From Dryocosmus kuriphilus (Eukaryota > Arthropoda > Insecta > Hymenoptera > Cynipidae): 64,000 nt of DNA. The notes under the pieces were generated by a model. The model had not been told where the DNA came from, ran no database searches, and was given only the letters and a program-made list of their open reading frames with translations. This document shows, piece by piece, positions 23,073-33,479 of the stretch (positions are counted from its first letter, which is position 1; every line of letters begins with the position of its first letter). Position numbers and translations under genes: made by a program. The stretch is from the NCBI GenBank assembly GCA_038277395.1, contig CM076193.1:76356307-76420306 (forward strand), in the 5' to 3' direction.

Positions 23073-23815
23073 TGTTATTTCGTAACAATTTCCTATTTTT
23101 ACAATTATAGGATGTTTTACTGCCGCTTGAAAATTCGTCAAATATAAAAACTACGAACTTTCTATTTCTTTTCAGATCTCGGAGAACTTGTAAATAGAAG
23201 TAAAACTGTGATCTTAAAGCAAAATCTCTTTTTATTATAGCCATAGAAGATCTGTATTGCAAACCGTCGTAAGCTGGGTACTTTGTCAAACCTCACGTCT
23301 GAAGTATAAAATTCTATTGTCTTCTTTGTACCAAATTATTTGAAAATCTGTAAGTCCAGGGAGATTTACGAAGCCATTAGCGCCCTAAACCTGAACAAGG
23401 GCAATTTACCTTCAGAGACCTTGTTTCAAAGTAATAAACGTCCCAGTACTCTTGTACAGGGAATTCAAAATGTGACGTCAGGCGATGGAGTGTCCTGCCA
23501 CCTCCACAATTACATCTATAACCAATCAGGTACTCCAAAGCCCTTTGCGTTTTCTCGTTCGCTCCTGAGTTCTGCGACTTCAAAATTTCAGAAATCTTCT
23601 AATCGTCATTCAAAGAACACCTGATCGGATCGACCTCAGGCTATGTTCAAACATTTTGCAAACGCGACAGTCAAATTGTAAAATAAATCTCTCATCTCTT
23701 AACTCTCATGTATTCGGAGAAGGTGTGTGTGTGTGTTTTTAAACTAAATTAACATTTTAAAGTAACTTCCTCGATTCGTTAATCCTACATTGCAACAATA
23801 ACGTAAGACAATACG
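23073..23815 (+). mobile_element. BEL/Pao 3' LTR
   Basis: It begins TGTTATTTCGTAACAATTTC and ends GTAAGACAATACG. It aligns with 12945-13705 and is followed by the CGATA duplication. The final base differs from the canonical CA end, probably by mutation. Confidence 0.9.
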
Positions 23816-23820
23816 CGATA
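23816..23820. repeat. target site duplication of BEL/Pao (right)
   Basis: CGATA, identical to 12940-12944. Confidence 0.85.
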
Positions 23821-23835
23821 CGTCCTAAAAAGTCT

Positions 23836-24048
23836 ACACTGTTAGAAAAATTGGACTGAATTTTAATACACATGTATTGGAAGTTTTTTTTCGTTCACTT
23901 ACACTAAATTTTATGCGTTTGCACTGTGCATTCAAATTCAAACATGATAATTTCAATGTGTGCTCATTTTAGCTTCCACTTTAATCATTAATTTCAGTTT
24001 GAGAAATGGTATAATTCGTCTTGGATTTCCCTTTGATCAAGTTCTTTT
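23836..24048. mobile_element. short TIR element family A, left part
   Basis: The segment CACTGTTAGAAAAATTGG through TTTGATCAAGTTCTTTTT matches 2392-2600 throughout. It breaks off exactly at the TA where the 3.6-kb transposon begins, so the uninterrupted paralogue at 2600-2601 marks the empty site. Confidence 0.75.
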
Positions 24049-24050
24049 TA

Positions 24051-27000
24051 CAGCTACCTTCCGATTATATTCCGCGAATGGGGGTCCGGGGAATATAATT
24101 CCAAGAAAAGAGGGACGGCACTCCTCACAGTGTTTTTTTATGAAAAAAAAGTTTTCCTGAATTGACGCTAAAAAGTACGCACGTAGCAGTCTTCCACAAC
24201 CTTGAAATAACCCAAAAATGCTTGTCCCGAAATCTGAACTGTCCCAAATACCTACTTCAGCGAATTAAAGCGTTATAATAATGTTTTTACAAGTCCTAAA
24301 AAACATCTGAACGTGTTCGTGTGCATAAGTGAAGTAATTTTATTACAATATGATTTATTAGAATACGATACAAAAAGCAATGAAATAAGAAAACAAATTG
24401 ATCATGTTCTCAATTCAAAACCTCTTAAATTATTTAGAATATGATGCTAAATAGCCTGTAATATGTCTATTGATTATAATGTATACATTATAATCCAAAG
24501 ACATTCGAAGTTCATAGTTTCCAAGAATCACAGCCGTTTCAAAACATTGTCTATTTACTACTGAGCGGCTTTTCGCTCACCGGTACAATCAGTTGCTTGC
24601 TCGCATTCGCGGTGAGCGAATGAATTATATATACATGTGATGAAGCAAGAGCTCATAAAAGTAAATTAAAAATGCAACAGTGAATTTTACTTGTAATAAA
24701 TTGAAAAGAAAGTATGCGTACACTAACAATTTCCGTTATCCTGTTCTGCAGACGTAATGTTTACGTGATAGTTTAGTGATTAAGTTTTCGTTATGTCAAC
24801 GCATCCAAGCAAAATTTGTTCTCACGAAGAGAACAAAAAAAAAGTTTGCGGTCCATGTGGACAAAAAATAATCCTTGGAAAGAAAAACATAAACAATTTC
24901 CGATTAACAGAAGAGCATCAAAAATTAATTAGATTACATAATAACAACAATTATGATTTGAATGACAGAAGATTTCCATTAAGCATATGTACAACCTGTC
25001 GGATCACCTTGGCTGAGAGAAAAAAAAATAATAACAGTAGGCCATTGCAAGAGATGCCGAACTATGAAAAAATTGTACTTGCTAAAACAACAAGAGCATC
25101 TCCAGAAGAATCTCCACTATGTAATTGTTACATTTGTTTAACAGGTAAATCTAAAAGCCATTTTAAGAATGTAGTAGGGCCAGGTTTAAAAAAAAAATTA
25201 GCAACAAAAATAACGACTTCGAATGGAATGTATGGATCTCAAAAATCCAAAGTAAATGCACTTCCTAAAAGTGAAAAAAGCAACGCTAATATAAAAAGTT
25301 CAAATGCAATAAAATTGTGTAAAATTTGTTTAGGTGAATTGCATAAGGGCAAAGCTCATACTTGCAGTACGCGTGACCGAGATGCAAGAAATAAAGTGAT
25401 AAAACTTGTGGATCAATTAAAAGATAAGGAAAAAGAATATGTCGCGTCTAAAATTATTAATGAGAAAGCTGCCACTTTTGGTGAGGATAGCATCACCTTG
25501 AGAACTCAGGGTCGTCGGAAACGTATATTTCTTAAAGAAAAAAAAGCTGACACTTCTTTTTCAATACAAAGTTTAGATGCCTTTCATACCGATGCAGGCC
25601 ATTCAGTCCGGCAAATGAATAAATTGGCTAAATTTATTCGACACTCTGCTGGCAGAAAATCTGTACTAGCTCACTATTTGCGTCACATTAGTGAAAGAGC
25701 GAAATTATTAGAAAATTGTTATAGAATAAGTATTTTAGAATTTGATACTAAGAATGGTAACAAAAAAGAAAAACGGCCTATTATCTGGACTGATGCTGAA
25801 GAAATGAATGAAAATGTGTTAGAAAAAAGGAATTTTTTTTTTGTTGGTGATTATATTCTTAAAGTAATGGCAGATGGTGGTCAGGGGTTTTTTAAGATTT
25901 GTTTATCAATTATTCCTTGCTCACAAGAACAATTATATGATGACGATGATGATGTCAGTATACCTGCGAAGAAAAGAAAAACTGAATCTCAAAATGGAAA
26001 ATCAGCTAGTTCAGAAACAAGTGTTAAAAAGTTGATCATGTTATGCATAGTACCTGACGTCAAAGAAACATACGAGAATGTTAAAATCTTATTTGATTTA
26101 ATTAAAATTAATAATGTTTCATTTAAATTCGTTTGTGATTTCAAGTTATTGTTGATAATAAATGGACAGCAAACTGCTACATCGATGTATCCGTGCCCTT
26201 ATGGCTTTGTTAGTATACAAGAGTTAAGAAAAAATGCTAATGATGAAAAAAGTACTAGCAAATCGACTGAAATTTCTGAATTAAAAACTTTCGGACACTT
26301 AAACAAAGATTATGAAAAATTCCTTTCCCTTGGCAATAAAAAAAATAAGTCTCATGACTGTCATAGTACCATTAATAAGCCGCTTTTTGAGGAAGATGAT
26401 GATATGTTTATTCTTGACAAATGTATTATTCCAAAGATCCATATGTTACAAGGTTTTGTTAATCACTTGTTTTGGGATGGTATAGTGAAAATTGTTGGTA
26501 CAGAAAAAGCTCTTTTATGGCCTACAAAAATTAAAGTTATATCAAAAAATTATCATGGCGAGCAATTCGAAGGAAAGGCGTGTAGAAAGTTTTTGAAGGA
26601 AGCTGACAAACTGCTTGACCGGGAAATTTATAAAAATGTCAGTTAATTTGCTTTGGTACCGTATGTAACTGCATTCAAAGTGATGAATAAAATTGTGAAT
26701 TCATGTTTCTCATTGAAAAGGCTTGCAACAATTGACAGTATAGAAAAATTAATTGAAGAATTACGCAAAGCATTATTGACTATAAAAATATCTGAGACTT
26801 TAAAGATTCACGTTCTTTTAGATCACCTAACTCAAACCTTACAGCAAATGGATTCCACTCAAAGTTTAGGACTTTGGTCCGAACAAGCAGGTGAGGCAGC
26901 TCATCGAGAGTTCCTTAAATTTTGGGAGAAGCGTAAAATCAATTTAATGGCAGATCCGTCCTATCCTCAAAGACTGAAAAATGCCACGGTAGAATTCTCG

Positions 27001-27678
27001 TCACTTCATATCAAATAAATTAATGATTTATTTTATATTCAGATGAATATATTTTATTTAAAATTATTTTTTTGTTCTTTTTTTAAAATTTTTTATGGGA
27101 TCAGCCATACCACCACGTCCCCGTCGTTGATCCTGGGTTAAAAGCTAAGAGTGGTATATTGTTATTCAAATAAATTTTCGAAATTAGAACATAGTTTTCT
27201 TCAACTTCCAAGAGTTCCGAAGCTCAGCCTATATCTGGAGATATCTCGAAAAAAGGAATAGTTTAGATTTCGGGACAAGTATTTCTGGGTTGTTTCAAGG
27301 ACGCCGAAGACAATTGCGCGCGTACTTTTTAGCGTCAATTCAGGAAAACTTTTTTTTCATACAAAAACACTGTGTCCTACACCACTTCGAGTTGCTGAAG
27401 GTTACGATGGGTCGTCCTAATATAGTCCGCGACGAGGTCCGCGAGCAAATGTGTCACTAAAGTCTCATTCAGCGTATGTGTGTCATGTGCATGCATTCAA
27501 CACATTCAGTAACGGAATATAATCGGGTAGTCGAGAGTACATTTGCCTGGAGAACTTAATTGACTGACCCAAAATAAACAGACACACCTCGGAATGGAAT
27601 CATAAGTGGGGGAACTTTCGAACATGAAATGAGGGAAAGAGGAATATAGTCGGGCGGAATATAATCGGAAGGTAGCTG
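24051..27678 (+). mobile_element. TIR DNA transposon with an unplaced DDE-like protein
   Basis: Perfect 25-bp terminal inverted repeats begin CAGCTACCTTCCGATTATAT and lie at 24051-24075 and 27654-27678, flanked by TA at 24049-24050 and 27679-27680. The subterminal regions are also inverted copies: 24125-24230 matches 27268-27370, with shared TTCCTGAATTGACGCTAAAA and CTTGTCCCGAAATCT. The left side lacks about 200 bp present on the right. The only gene inside is the ORF at 24793-27018. TA duplication is shared with Tc1/mariner, but the protein is not a mariner-type transposase, so I leave the superfamily open. Confidence 0.85.
24793..27018 (+). pseudogene. DDE-like transposase candidate, one in-frame stop
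   Basis: The ATG at 24793 opens 617 codons to a TAA at 26644. The same frame then continues without shift from 26647 to a stop at 27016, about 741 residues in all. The N-terminal third is cysteine-rich: CGPCG (about 19-23), CTTC (about 66-69), CNCYIC and CKICLGELHKGKAHTC, suggestive of zinc binding. The core has VMADGGQGFFKI (Asp361), FVCDFKLLLIING (Asp449) and LWSEQAGEAAHREFLKFW (Glu697 and Glu701 after the stop), which I read as a candidate DDE triad of an RNase H-fold transposase. An acidic DDDDD stretch and a KKRK basic patch lie near 391-402. It is the only gene in a TIR element, which supports a transposase role. The family is not recognised; the single stop suggests recent inactivation or a suppressed or spliced stop. 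Confidence 0.7.
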
Positions 27679-27680
27679 TA

Positions 27681-28281
27681 GCTTGAAATTTTCCGCTTGG
27701 GTTTAAGAAATTTTCAGTTCCCCCCTCCCGCCCCCTACCCATTCTTGGCTATATCTCCTTTTTGCATCTTTTTAAACGATCAAATTTGACGTTGAAATTC
27801 AAAATGAAGAAAACTAATTCACTCTCAATCATGTTTTATCCATGCACTTCACTCGTCCATGCATGTTCAAAGTCTCCACATTTTAAATACTATCTGCATT
27901 TTTGTGTAGAATTTATGGTCTCAAATATCTATGGATTATAGCAAATGATAAAAACTATAAAATTTGTGTAGAAAAATAAATATAAAATACTATTTTGATG
28001 TTTAAAAAATTAGATAAAGGCATGGAGAAAATTTATACGTGAAAGATACCGAATTAGTTCGGTAAATGGAGCACGTAACGGTATTTAGATAATGTTAAAC
28101 ATTATTTCATGACATTTTTTCGAACTAAATTGTGAAAACTACACAAACGTTCGGTAATCACCTGACGAATTACAGGTAAAATATGACAAACTCCAAGCCA
28201 CTGTGGAAGGAGGCGTGATCAGGGATGGATACAACCAAGTTGTATGTCTGAAGTTACCAGTTTCCGTAGCGTTGGGGATAG
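27681..28281. other. non-coding stretch between two elements
   Basis: This probably begins with the right part of the interrupted short TIR element. The segment near 28055-28085, inverted, matches 33546-33580 (AAATACCG...TTTACCGAACTAA), so part belongs to a dispersed repeat. No gene. Confidence 0.4.
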
Positions 28282-28303
28282 TTTTTTTTTTTTTTTTTTT
28301 TTT
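28282..28303. repeat. poly(T), poly(A) tail of the R1-type element
   Basis: Twenty-two T residues mark the 3' end of the minus-strand retrotransposon. Confidence 0.85.
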
Positions 28304-28679
28304 CAGAGAGGAGGTGAAAATGAAATTTACGCACAGAGTGTGGGACTCAGCCTAGAAAGAAAAACGGCAATACCCACTAAACTGACTTCCCCTTTTCCGC
28401 CGGACTACGATCCCGGTACCACGTTAGCATTACTTCAGGGCCGCTGTCTTTAGGCGCCAATGTGCCGTGCTTCGGCTTCCCCACCACTTGCCTGCTCGGC
28501 TCTCTTTCTCGTCTCACTCCCGTAGACAGTCTCTAGCGTCACCCTCGGTAGTATGCCGTGAAACATATCTAGGGGCGGCGGCCTTCCACACTGCACGGGG
28601 GTTTGTTGGTTCAGGGTAGGTGTCTGGCCTGTTCCGCTTCTTCTTTCTTCTTGGTCCGTAGGACCTGCTAGATCCATTG

Positions 28680-29825
28680 CACCACTGCTTCCCACTTCTG
28701 TTCTGACTCGAGCATTGTTTCGACGGTCTTTGCAGGTTCTAGGACCACTCCGGTTTCCTTATACAGTTTCTGTCTTTCCGATATCCACCACTCGCACTCG
28801 AAGAATATGTGCTCGACATCATCCTCTTCGGTCTGACAATGCCTGCAGCGTAGGCTTCGAAGAGTCCATGCCCCGTAAGGAATTGCGTAAGTAAGAATTC
28901 ACCTCACTATGCTTTCGCTGCACCTAAGGGCCGACCCTCTCTGTTAGTCGAGCAGTCCATCTGCTTATCCCGGTTCCTTTTCACCGTTGTTCCTATTTCA
29001 GAAGCGTACGATGTCGTTCCTGGGTATGGATGTCTTCTTCTTCATTGCCTGCCTGTTTTCGATCAAATACGTTTTTCCTCTCCGAAGCCATCAGGTCAAC
29101 TGGAATTTCACCCGCGTTCACCAATATGGCTGTTTCTGATACTGTCCGATAAGCACATGTTATGCGTAGTGCAGCTTTTCTCTGCACCGTTGTCATGCGT
29201 TTACGGTACTTCTCTACGGTAAGTGCTTCTGCCCAGATTTCTGCTCCTTATAACAGGATCGACTTTGTGACGCTCATCAGTGCCTTTCGTTTGCTGGTTC
29301 TCGACCGCGCTATGTTCGGCATTAGTCCTGTGAGAGCGGCTACAAGTTTAGTGGCCTTGTCTGCAGCCTTTTTGATATGTGGCCAGTAGGTTAGTTTGCT
29401 GTCCACCAAAACCCCCAAATATCTGATGCATGGTCGAGCTTCCACGTTTGTGCCTTCGATTTCAACTCTAAAGCCATCGCTGAATCGCCTTTGCCTTGTT
29501 AGCAGCACTATTTCAGTTTTCTGGGGCGCTATAGTAAATCCGTTGCTTTCCATCCAGTACTTCACCTTGTGAATCACAAATTTCACCCTGTGTTGAGCCT
29601 CTTCCGTGTTTCTCGCTCTGATGGCTGCCGCTATGTCATCAGCGAAGCCCACAATACTTGCCCACGAGGGTAGTTCTAACCTAAGGACCCCGTGATAAGT
29701 AGCGTTCCACAGATCAGGTCCAAGCGCCGATCCCTGTGCTACTCTTGCAGTTATGCTACTACTTTTGACTCCTTTGGTCATTTCATAGCGTAATTCCCGC
29801 TCTGACAGATAGCTACTAGCAACCC
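28680..29825 (-). pseudogene. R1-type ORF2: RT catalytic part and C-terminal zinc finger
   Basis: The frame from 29825 gives LRVASSYLSERELRYE, then VAQGSALGPDLWNATY and SIVGFADDIAAAI, with the catalytic FADD box near 29640. GFTIAPQKTEIVLLTRQRR and IRYLGVLVDSKLTYWPHIKK follow. Downstream a stop follows MSVTKSILL (29248). Shifted frames then give ALRITCAYRTVSETAILVNA (29190-28993) and, near 28860-28700, the zinc-finger signature CRHCQTEEDDVEHIFFECEW typical of R1-clade C-termini. Because of the stop and frameshifts it cannot make a full protein. It joins in frame with 30310-30520 once the LTR is removed. Confidence 0.9.
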
Positions 29826-30286
29826 TGTAGAGCATGAACTCACCGGGGAAGGGAAACGGGATGTGGACGCCGAGAGTTAGGTTCAACACAATAATCAATG
29901 CCAGGTTATAATAAGAAACATTTAATCAGACTTACTGAAACGGGTGACAATCCCGAGCGTCGCTATCAGTTTAGTCCAAAAGTAATGACGCTATTCCAGC
30001 GTAAACTTCAAAATAACGAAAGCGGTATTGCGGCGGGTTCAGTGTCGATTTCCAAATAACACAAATGATAAGGGCGCGAGTTCAACGTCAAATTCTAAAT
30101 AATACAATGGATAGCCAGCAACGAATCGAGAGGCTAAGACTAGTGGTCCCATCAGAGCTTGAATCAAGGCTGATCTGGGGCGAGTGGCGAGACAGGCAAA
30201 CGACTGAACGGTCGGGAACCTTCGTAGGTTTCCGACCGGGCTCGGTGCTAGTCCCCGTCACCCACCCGGTAACGTCCGCGTTACCA
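29826..30286 (-). mobile_element. solo gypsy-type LTR inside R1 ORF2
   Basis: Read on the minus strand it starts TGGTAACGCGGACGTTACC and ends TTCATGCTCTACA. It is related to the 3' LTR at 47309-47690: the first about 100 bp (GGTGACGGGGAC, GAGCCCGG, GGAAACCTACGA) and the last about 70 bp are closely similar, while the middle has diverged. Removing it restores the R1 codons NVPPYLLRVASSYL, with GGG (perhaps AGGG) as the short target duplication. No internal gypsy sequence remains, so the two original LTRs have recombined. Confidence 0.85.
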
Positions 30287-30309
30287 CCCTTAACAGGTAC
30301 GGGGGTACA

Positions 30310-31810
30310 TTGAAATTATTTTCCAGTGCATCGAGTATGCCAGCCCAGTTCACTGTGTTGAACGCATTCTTCACATCAAATGTAACCACGACACAGGTAT
30401 CCCTGGTGATGTGGTTACCTTGCCACGATTTGTGTGCCGCAGCAACTACCTCCCTTATAGCTGCGATCGTGGAGCGACCTGGCCGGAAACCATGTTATTT
30501 TTCAGACAGTCCTCTCGCATCTCTAATTGCTATTCGCAATCTGCCCCTCAGCATTTTCTCGTCAACTTTCCCCATAGTGTATAGCATGCAGAGTAGTCTG
30601 TATGATGCCGGGATGGAGGACGGGCCCTCACCCTTGTCAAGCAACACCTGTCTCTGCCTCTTCCACCTTCGCGGAAAGATTCCTCTAGTGAAGCATGCCC
30701 TAAGCATGCCCAAAAGCAGGTACGGGTAATTCCTCTCAATAACCTTTATTACCTCGGGCGGTATCCCGTCTGGGCCAGGTGCCTTATGATTCCCAGGGGT
30801 TTTTACTGCCGTTTGCAGTTCCAGGGTTGTGAAAAGCGGGTACTCCTTCGTTACCTGTACTTCCGCATATTCTCTTACAAGATGTGCTGGAAAGAGTGTG
30901 TCCACTATCCATCTCATCTTCTCTTGACTTTGCGATCCTACTGGTGTTTGGTTTACAAATCGTTTCTTTACAACCTAGTATCCTCGGCCCCAGACGTCGT
31001 CCACCTCTACACACAAACTCTTCCAGCCATGAGCCTTGCTCGCTTTAATGGCTTTGTTCAGTTCTTTCTTAGTGGCTGTGTACCTCCCTGATTCCGGCGT
31101 TCCACGACCACGTTTCCTCTTTCGTTGTGTCTTCCTTCTCCAGTAGAGCGCCTTCCTGCGTAGTTCGTCGATCTCCTCCGTCCACCAGTATACCTTTTTT
31201 TTGCGCCTGTTGTTACCCTTTTTGGTCATAGAAGCATTGCAAGCTCTGGTTAGAATTTGCAACGTCCTCTCCACCAGACATGTGGCATTCTTTGTTGTTA
31301 TCGCTGCGAGGTGCACCCATGTGTTACTTAGGTCACTATTACTGCAGATTACCTCCAGTAGAGCAGACTCATTCAGAGTGCCCACATTCCAGCTTCCCTG
31401 AGCAATTCGATGGTTCACTGCTAGGTTTTTTAATTCCATATTAGAAATACTAAATTTAATTGGCTGGTGTTCGCTACCACTTTAGTCCTCGAATAACTTC
31501 CAATCTCTCACTCTCTGTGTGATTCCTGAGGTGATAAGGGAGATATCTATTAGCGTCCGTCGTTTGCCTGTTCGCCTTAGTGTGGGTACATTTCCTTGGT
31601 TTAGGATCGTGAGGTCAAGCCTGGCAGCCATTTCCACGACTGCCGTACCCTTGCTATTATGGTACTCCATGCCCCATTCCGTTGCATTGGCATTGAAGTC
31701 ACCAGCTATCACTGCATCTCCTTCTAAGTTACGTAGGAAATCTTCGAGATCTTCAAGCTTCTTCCAAAAATCAGCGATTTTATCGCTAGGGGTCGCTTCC
31801 TGTGCATTCT
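30310..31810 (-). pseudogene. R1-type ORF2: endonuclease end and RT N-terminal part
   Basis: From about 31810 the frame gives LEDLEDFLRNLEGDAVIAGD and FNANATEWG of an AP-type endonuclease, which nicks target DNA, then TLRRTGKRRTLIDISLI. After a stop at 31482, a linker runs through QGSWNVGTLNESALLEVI and VYWWTEEIDELRRKALYWRR. RT blocks follow: NHKAPGPDGIPPEVIKVI, RWKRQRQVLLDKG and, near 30480-30340, HGFRPGRSTIAAI and VVTFDVKNAFNTVNWAGILD with a catalytic aspartate. The first about 100 residues of the endonuclease are missing, so a deletion joins ORF1 to mid-endonuclease near 31815. Several stops (30495, 30975, 31482) inactivate it. Confidence 0.88.
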
Positions 31811-31815
31811 ACTGG

Positions 31816-32796
31816 TTACTTTGACGCATTCTTAATCCAGATCGCAGTTATATGTTGCAGGTCCGAGTGCCATCGGGCTTCTCTGCAGATTTGCCTGTAT
31901 AACAATTGACATTTAGGGTCTTTTTTGGCTGCTCTTTTATACACTTCGCAGTTTGTGGACCCCGCTACGTGGTCCACTCGCATGTTTTCAGTGTTTATCT
32001 CTGCACACATGTAGCATTTAGGCTTATTCTTGCTGTTTGAGGATAAGTGATCACCCTCACCGCATCTCCAGCAGATCTTGCCTCTGTCCATTGCTTTACA
32101 GTCCGCTACCATATGGTTAAAACCGTGACAGCGAAAGCATCGCGCAACAATCTCATGTCTCCTTACCCTACAGATGACGCATTCGATCTTGATATGTCCT
32201 GCCTCTTTCAGCTTTTGTGCAAGGGGCTCCTTGATTTCAGCAAAGGCCGTCAGGGTTCTCCATCGATTCTTTTTGGTCAAATTGATCTTCTGGTATCCGC
32301 CTTTTTCTGCGACAAAGAAGGCTTTTAGAGCCTCCTTCACTTCTTCTTCATCCGTTGCTGCATCTAGGTCTCTTATCACCACCTGTTCTTTAGGTACCAG
32401 GTGCCGAACATCCTCGATTTTTCCAATGGCAGTTTGGAGTGCCCCACCGATTTTTTTTTGATTTCCAGACATCGTCCCAAGCTCGAGTAGTTTCACTTTC
32501 ATTCGGATATCTTTGGCGATAACAGCGAACCTCCTCCCTTCAGCAGCAAAAGTGATGGGGACAGCCTCTGCATGCTTCCTCGCTTTCTTACGGCCTTCTG
32601 TTATTCCCGGTTTGCTGATGGCATTTTCCGCCTTCAAAGCAGCAGAGTTAGGTGCTGCCTCGGATTTTCTTCTTCTTTTGAGCCTTCTTTCCCTCCACTC
32701 TGCAGTGCTTTCCTTTGATGACTTTTCCGTCTGCTCCTTGTTTATGCCGCTCACAGGACTGGGTGTGTTGCTAGCTGACCTCTTCTTTGTTGCCAC
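31816..32796 (-). CDS. R1-type ORF1 (Gag-like nucleocapsid protein), main frame
   Basis: A 326-residue open frame encodes the RNA-binding partner of ORF2. A lysine and serine-rich N-terminal region is followed by a central domain (about residues 90-210), then three zinc-knuckle-like motifs near the end: CFRCHGFNHMVADC, CWRCGEGDHLSSNSKNKPKC and CYMCAEINTENMRVDH followed by AGSTNC. Such CCHC triplets are usual for R1-clade ORF1. The true start lies farther upstream: matching residues (GSDRVKALMANVGPKDLG at 33101-33301 and LKRECEALGKEEDK) are separated from this frame by the poly(C) run and stops. This frame is therefore the C-terminal two thirds of a broken ORF. Confidence 0.8.
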   Translation of the reverse strand: MATKKRSASNTPSPVSGINKEQTEKSSKESTAEWRERRLKRRRKSEAAPNSAALKAENAISKPGITEGRKKARKHAEAVPITFAAEGRRFAVIAKDIRMKVKLLELGTMSGNQKKIGGALQTAIGKIEDVRHLVPKEQVVIRDLDAATDEEEVKEALKAFFVAEKGGYQKINLTKKNRWRTLTAFAEIKEPLAQKLKEAGHIKIECVICRVRRHEIVARCFRCHGFNHMVADCKAMDRGKICWRCGEGDHLSSNSKNKPKCYMCAEINTENMRVDHVAGSTNCEVYKRAAKKDPKCQLLYRQICREARWHSDLQHITAIWIKNASK

Positions 32797-32819
32797 ATTT
32801 CTTGGCGTACTTTGCTTCT

Positions 32820-33301
32820 CTATAGCTTGCCGCTGAGGTGTAGAATGCCCTTTTGCCGCATCTTCGGCTTAGGCTTTTTGCAGCTGCTCACGCGCGGCAT
32901 TATTTTTTCCCTGGACAAATGCAAGTAGCCTAGGGCTGTCCTTACCTTCTCCACGCCATTTTTAATTTTGGATGAGGTGCTTTTGTTTAACATCAGGTAT
33001 TGCTCCATATACTCGACAGTGCTTCTTTAATAGTAAGGATGTGCTTTGCTTATCTTCTTCCTTGCCGAGAGCCTCACACTCTCGCTTCAGTGTTGCGATC
33101 TTATTTTCCACTATGTGTACTTGCCCCCCCCCCCCCCCCCCCCCCTAAATCCTTGGGACCGACGTTGGCCATCAGGGCTTTCACCCGGTCGGAACCAGCG
33201 AAGAGATTTTTACTCCCATGGGATAATATGTTTTTCATACGCTCATCCATATTTTGTTTCTTATTGAGGTTGCACCCCCTAACTAGTTTCTTGTTCGCCA
33301 C
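32820..33301 (-). pseudogene. R1-type ORF1, N-terminal part
   Basis: From an ATG at 33301 the minus strand gives MANKKLVRGCNLNKKQNMDE and later RVKALMANVGPKDLG. It then enters a glycine run encoded by the poly(C) tract at 33124-33146, and continues in shifted frames with ATLKRECEALGKEEDK. The tract length probably slipped and changed the frame. Homopolymer error in the assembly is an alternative. Confidence 0.65.
33124..33146. repeat. poly(C) tract inside ORF1
   Basis: About 23 consecutive C residues, G on the coding strand, encoding glycine in one frame; a likely site of frame slippage. Confidence 0.95.
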
Positions 33302-33370
33302 GGGTATTTGATTTCCCCGTCACCACCCATATCTGGGATGCATTCCCCTATCCGTAACTTGGGGAGGCGC

Positions 33371-33470
33371 CCGATTGGGGACTAACCGATTGGGGACTAA
33401 CAACCCCACACGGGAACAACTCCACACGGGAGCAACCCCACACGGGAGCAACCCCACACGAGCAGCGTTC
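33371..33470. repeat. short tandem repeats in the R1-type 5' region
   Basis: Two copies of CGATTGGGGACTAAC (33371-33400) are followed by about four copies of a 15-16-bp unit CAACCCCACACGGGAG (33401-33463). Tandem units upstream of ORF1 suggest a promoter-like 5' untranslated region. Confidence 0.7.
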
Positions 33471-33479
33471 AAGTTCAGG

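Larger units (their letters stand above)
28282..33470 (-). mobile_element. R1-clade non-LTR retrotransposon
   Basis: Read on the minus strand, the element has a 5' region with short tandem repeats (33371-33470), a Gag-like ORF1, ORF2 with endonuclease, reverse transcriptase and a C-terminal zinc finger, and a 22-bp poly(A) tail (poly(T) at 28282-28303). This order and the protein motifs place it in the R1 clade. No 28S rDNA flank is visible, so it is not an rDNA insertion here. ORF2 is broken by a solo LTR, by frameshifts and by an apparent deletion between ORF1 and the endonuclease. Confidence 0.88.

Noticed and set aside
28282..33470. R1-type element as evidence for a ribosomal DNA locus
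   Set aside because: No 28S sequence flanks either end; many R1-clade families insert elsewhere.
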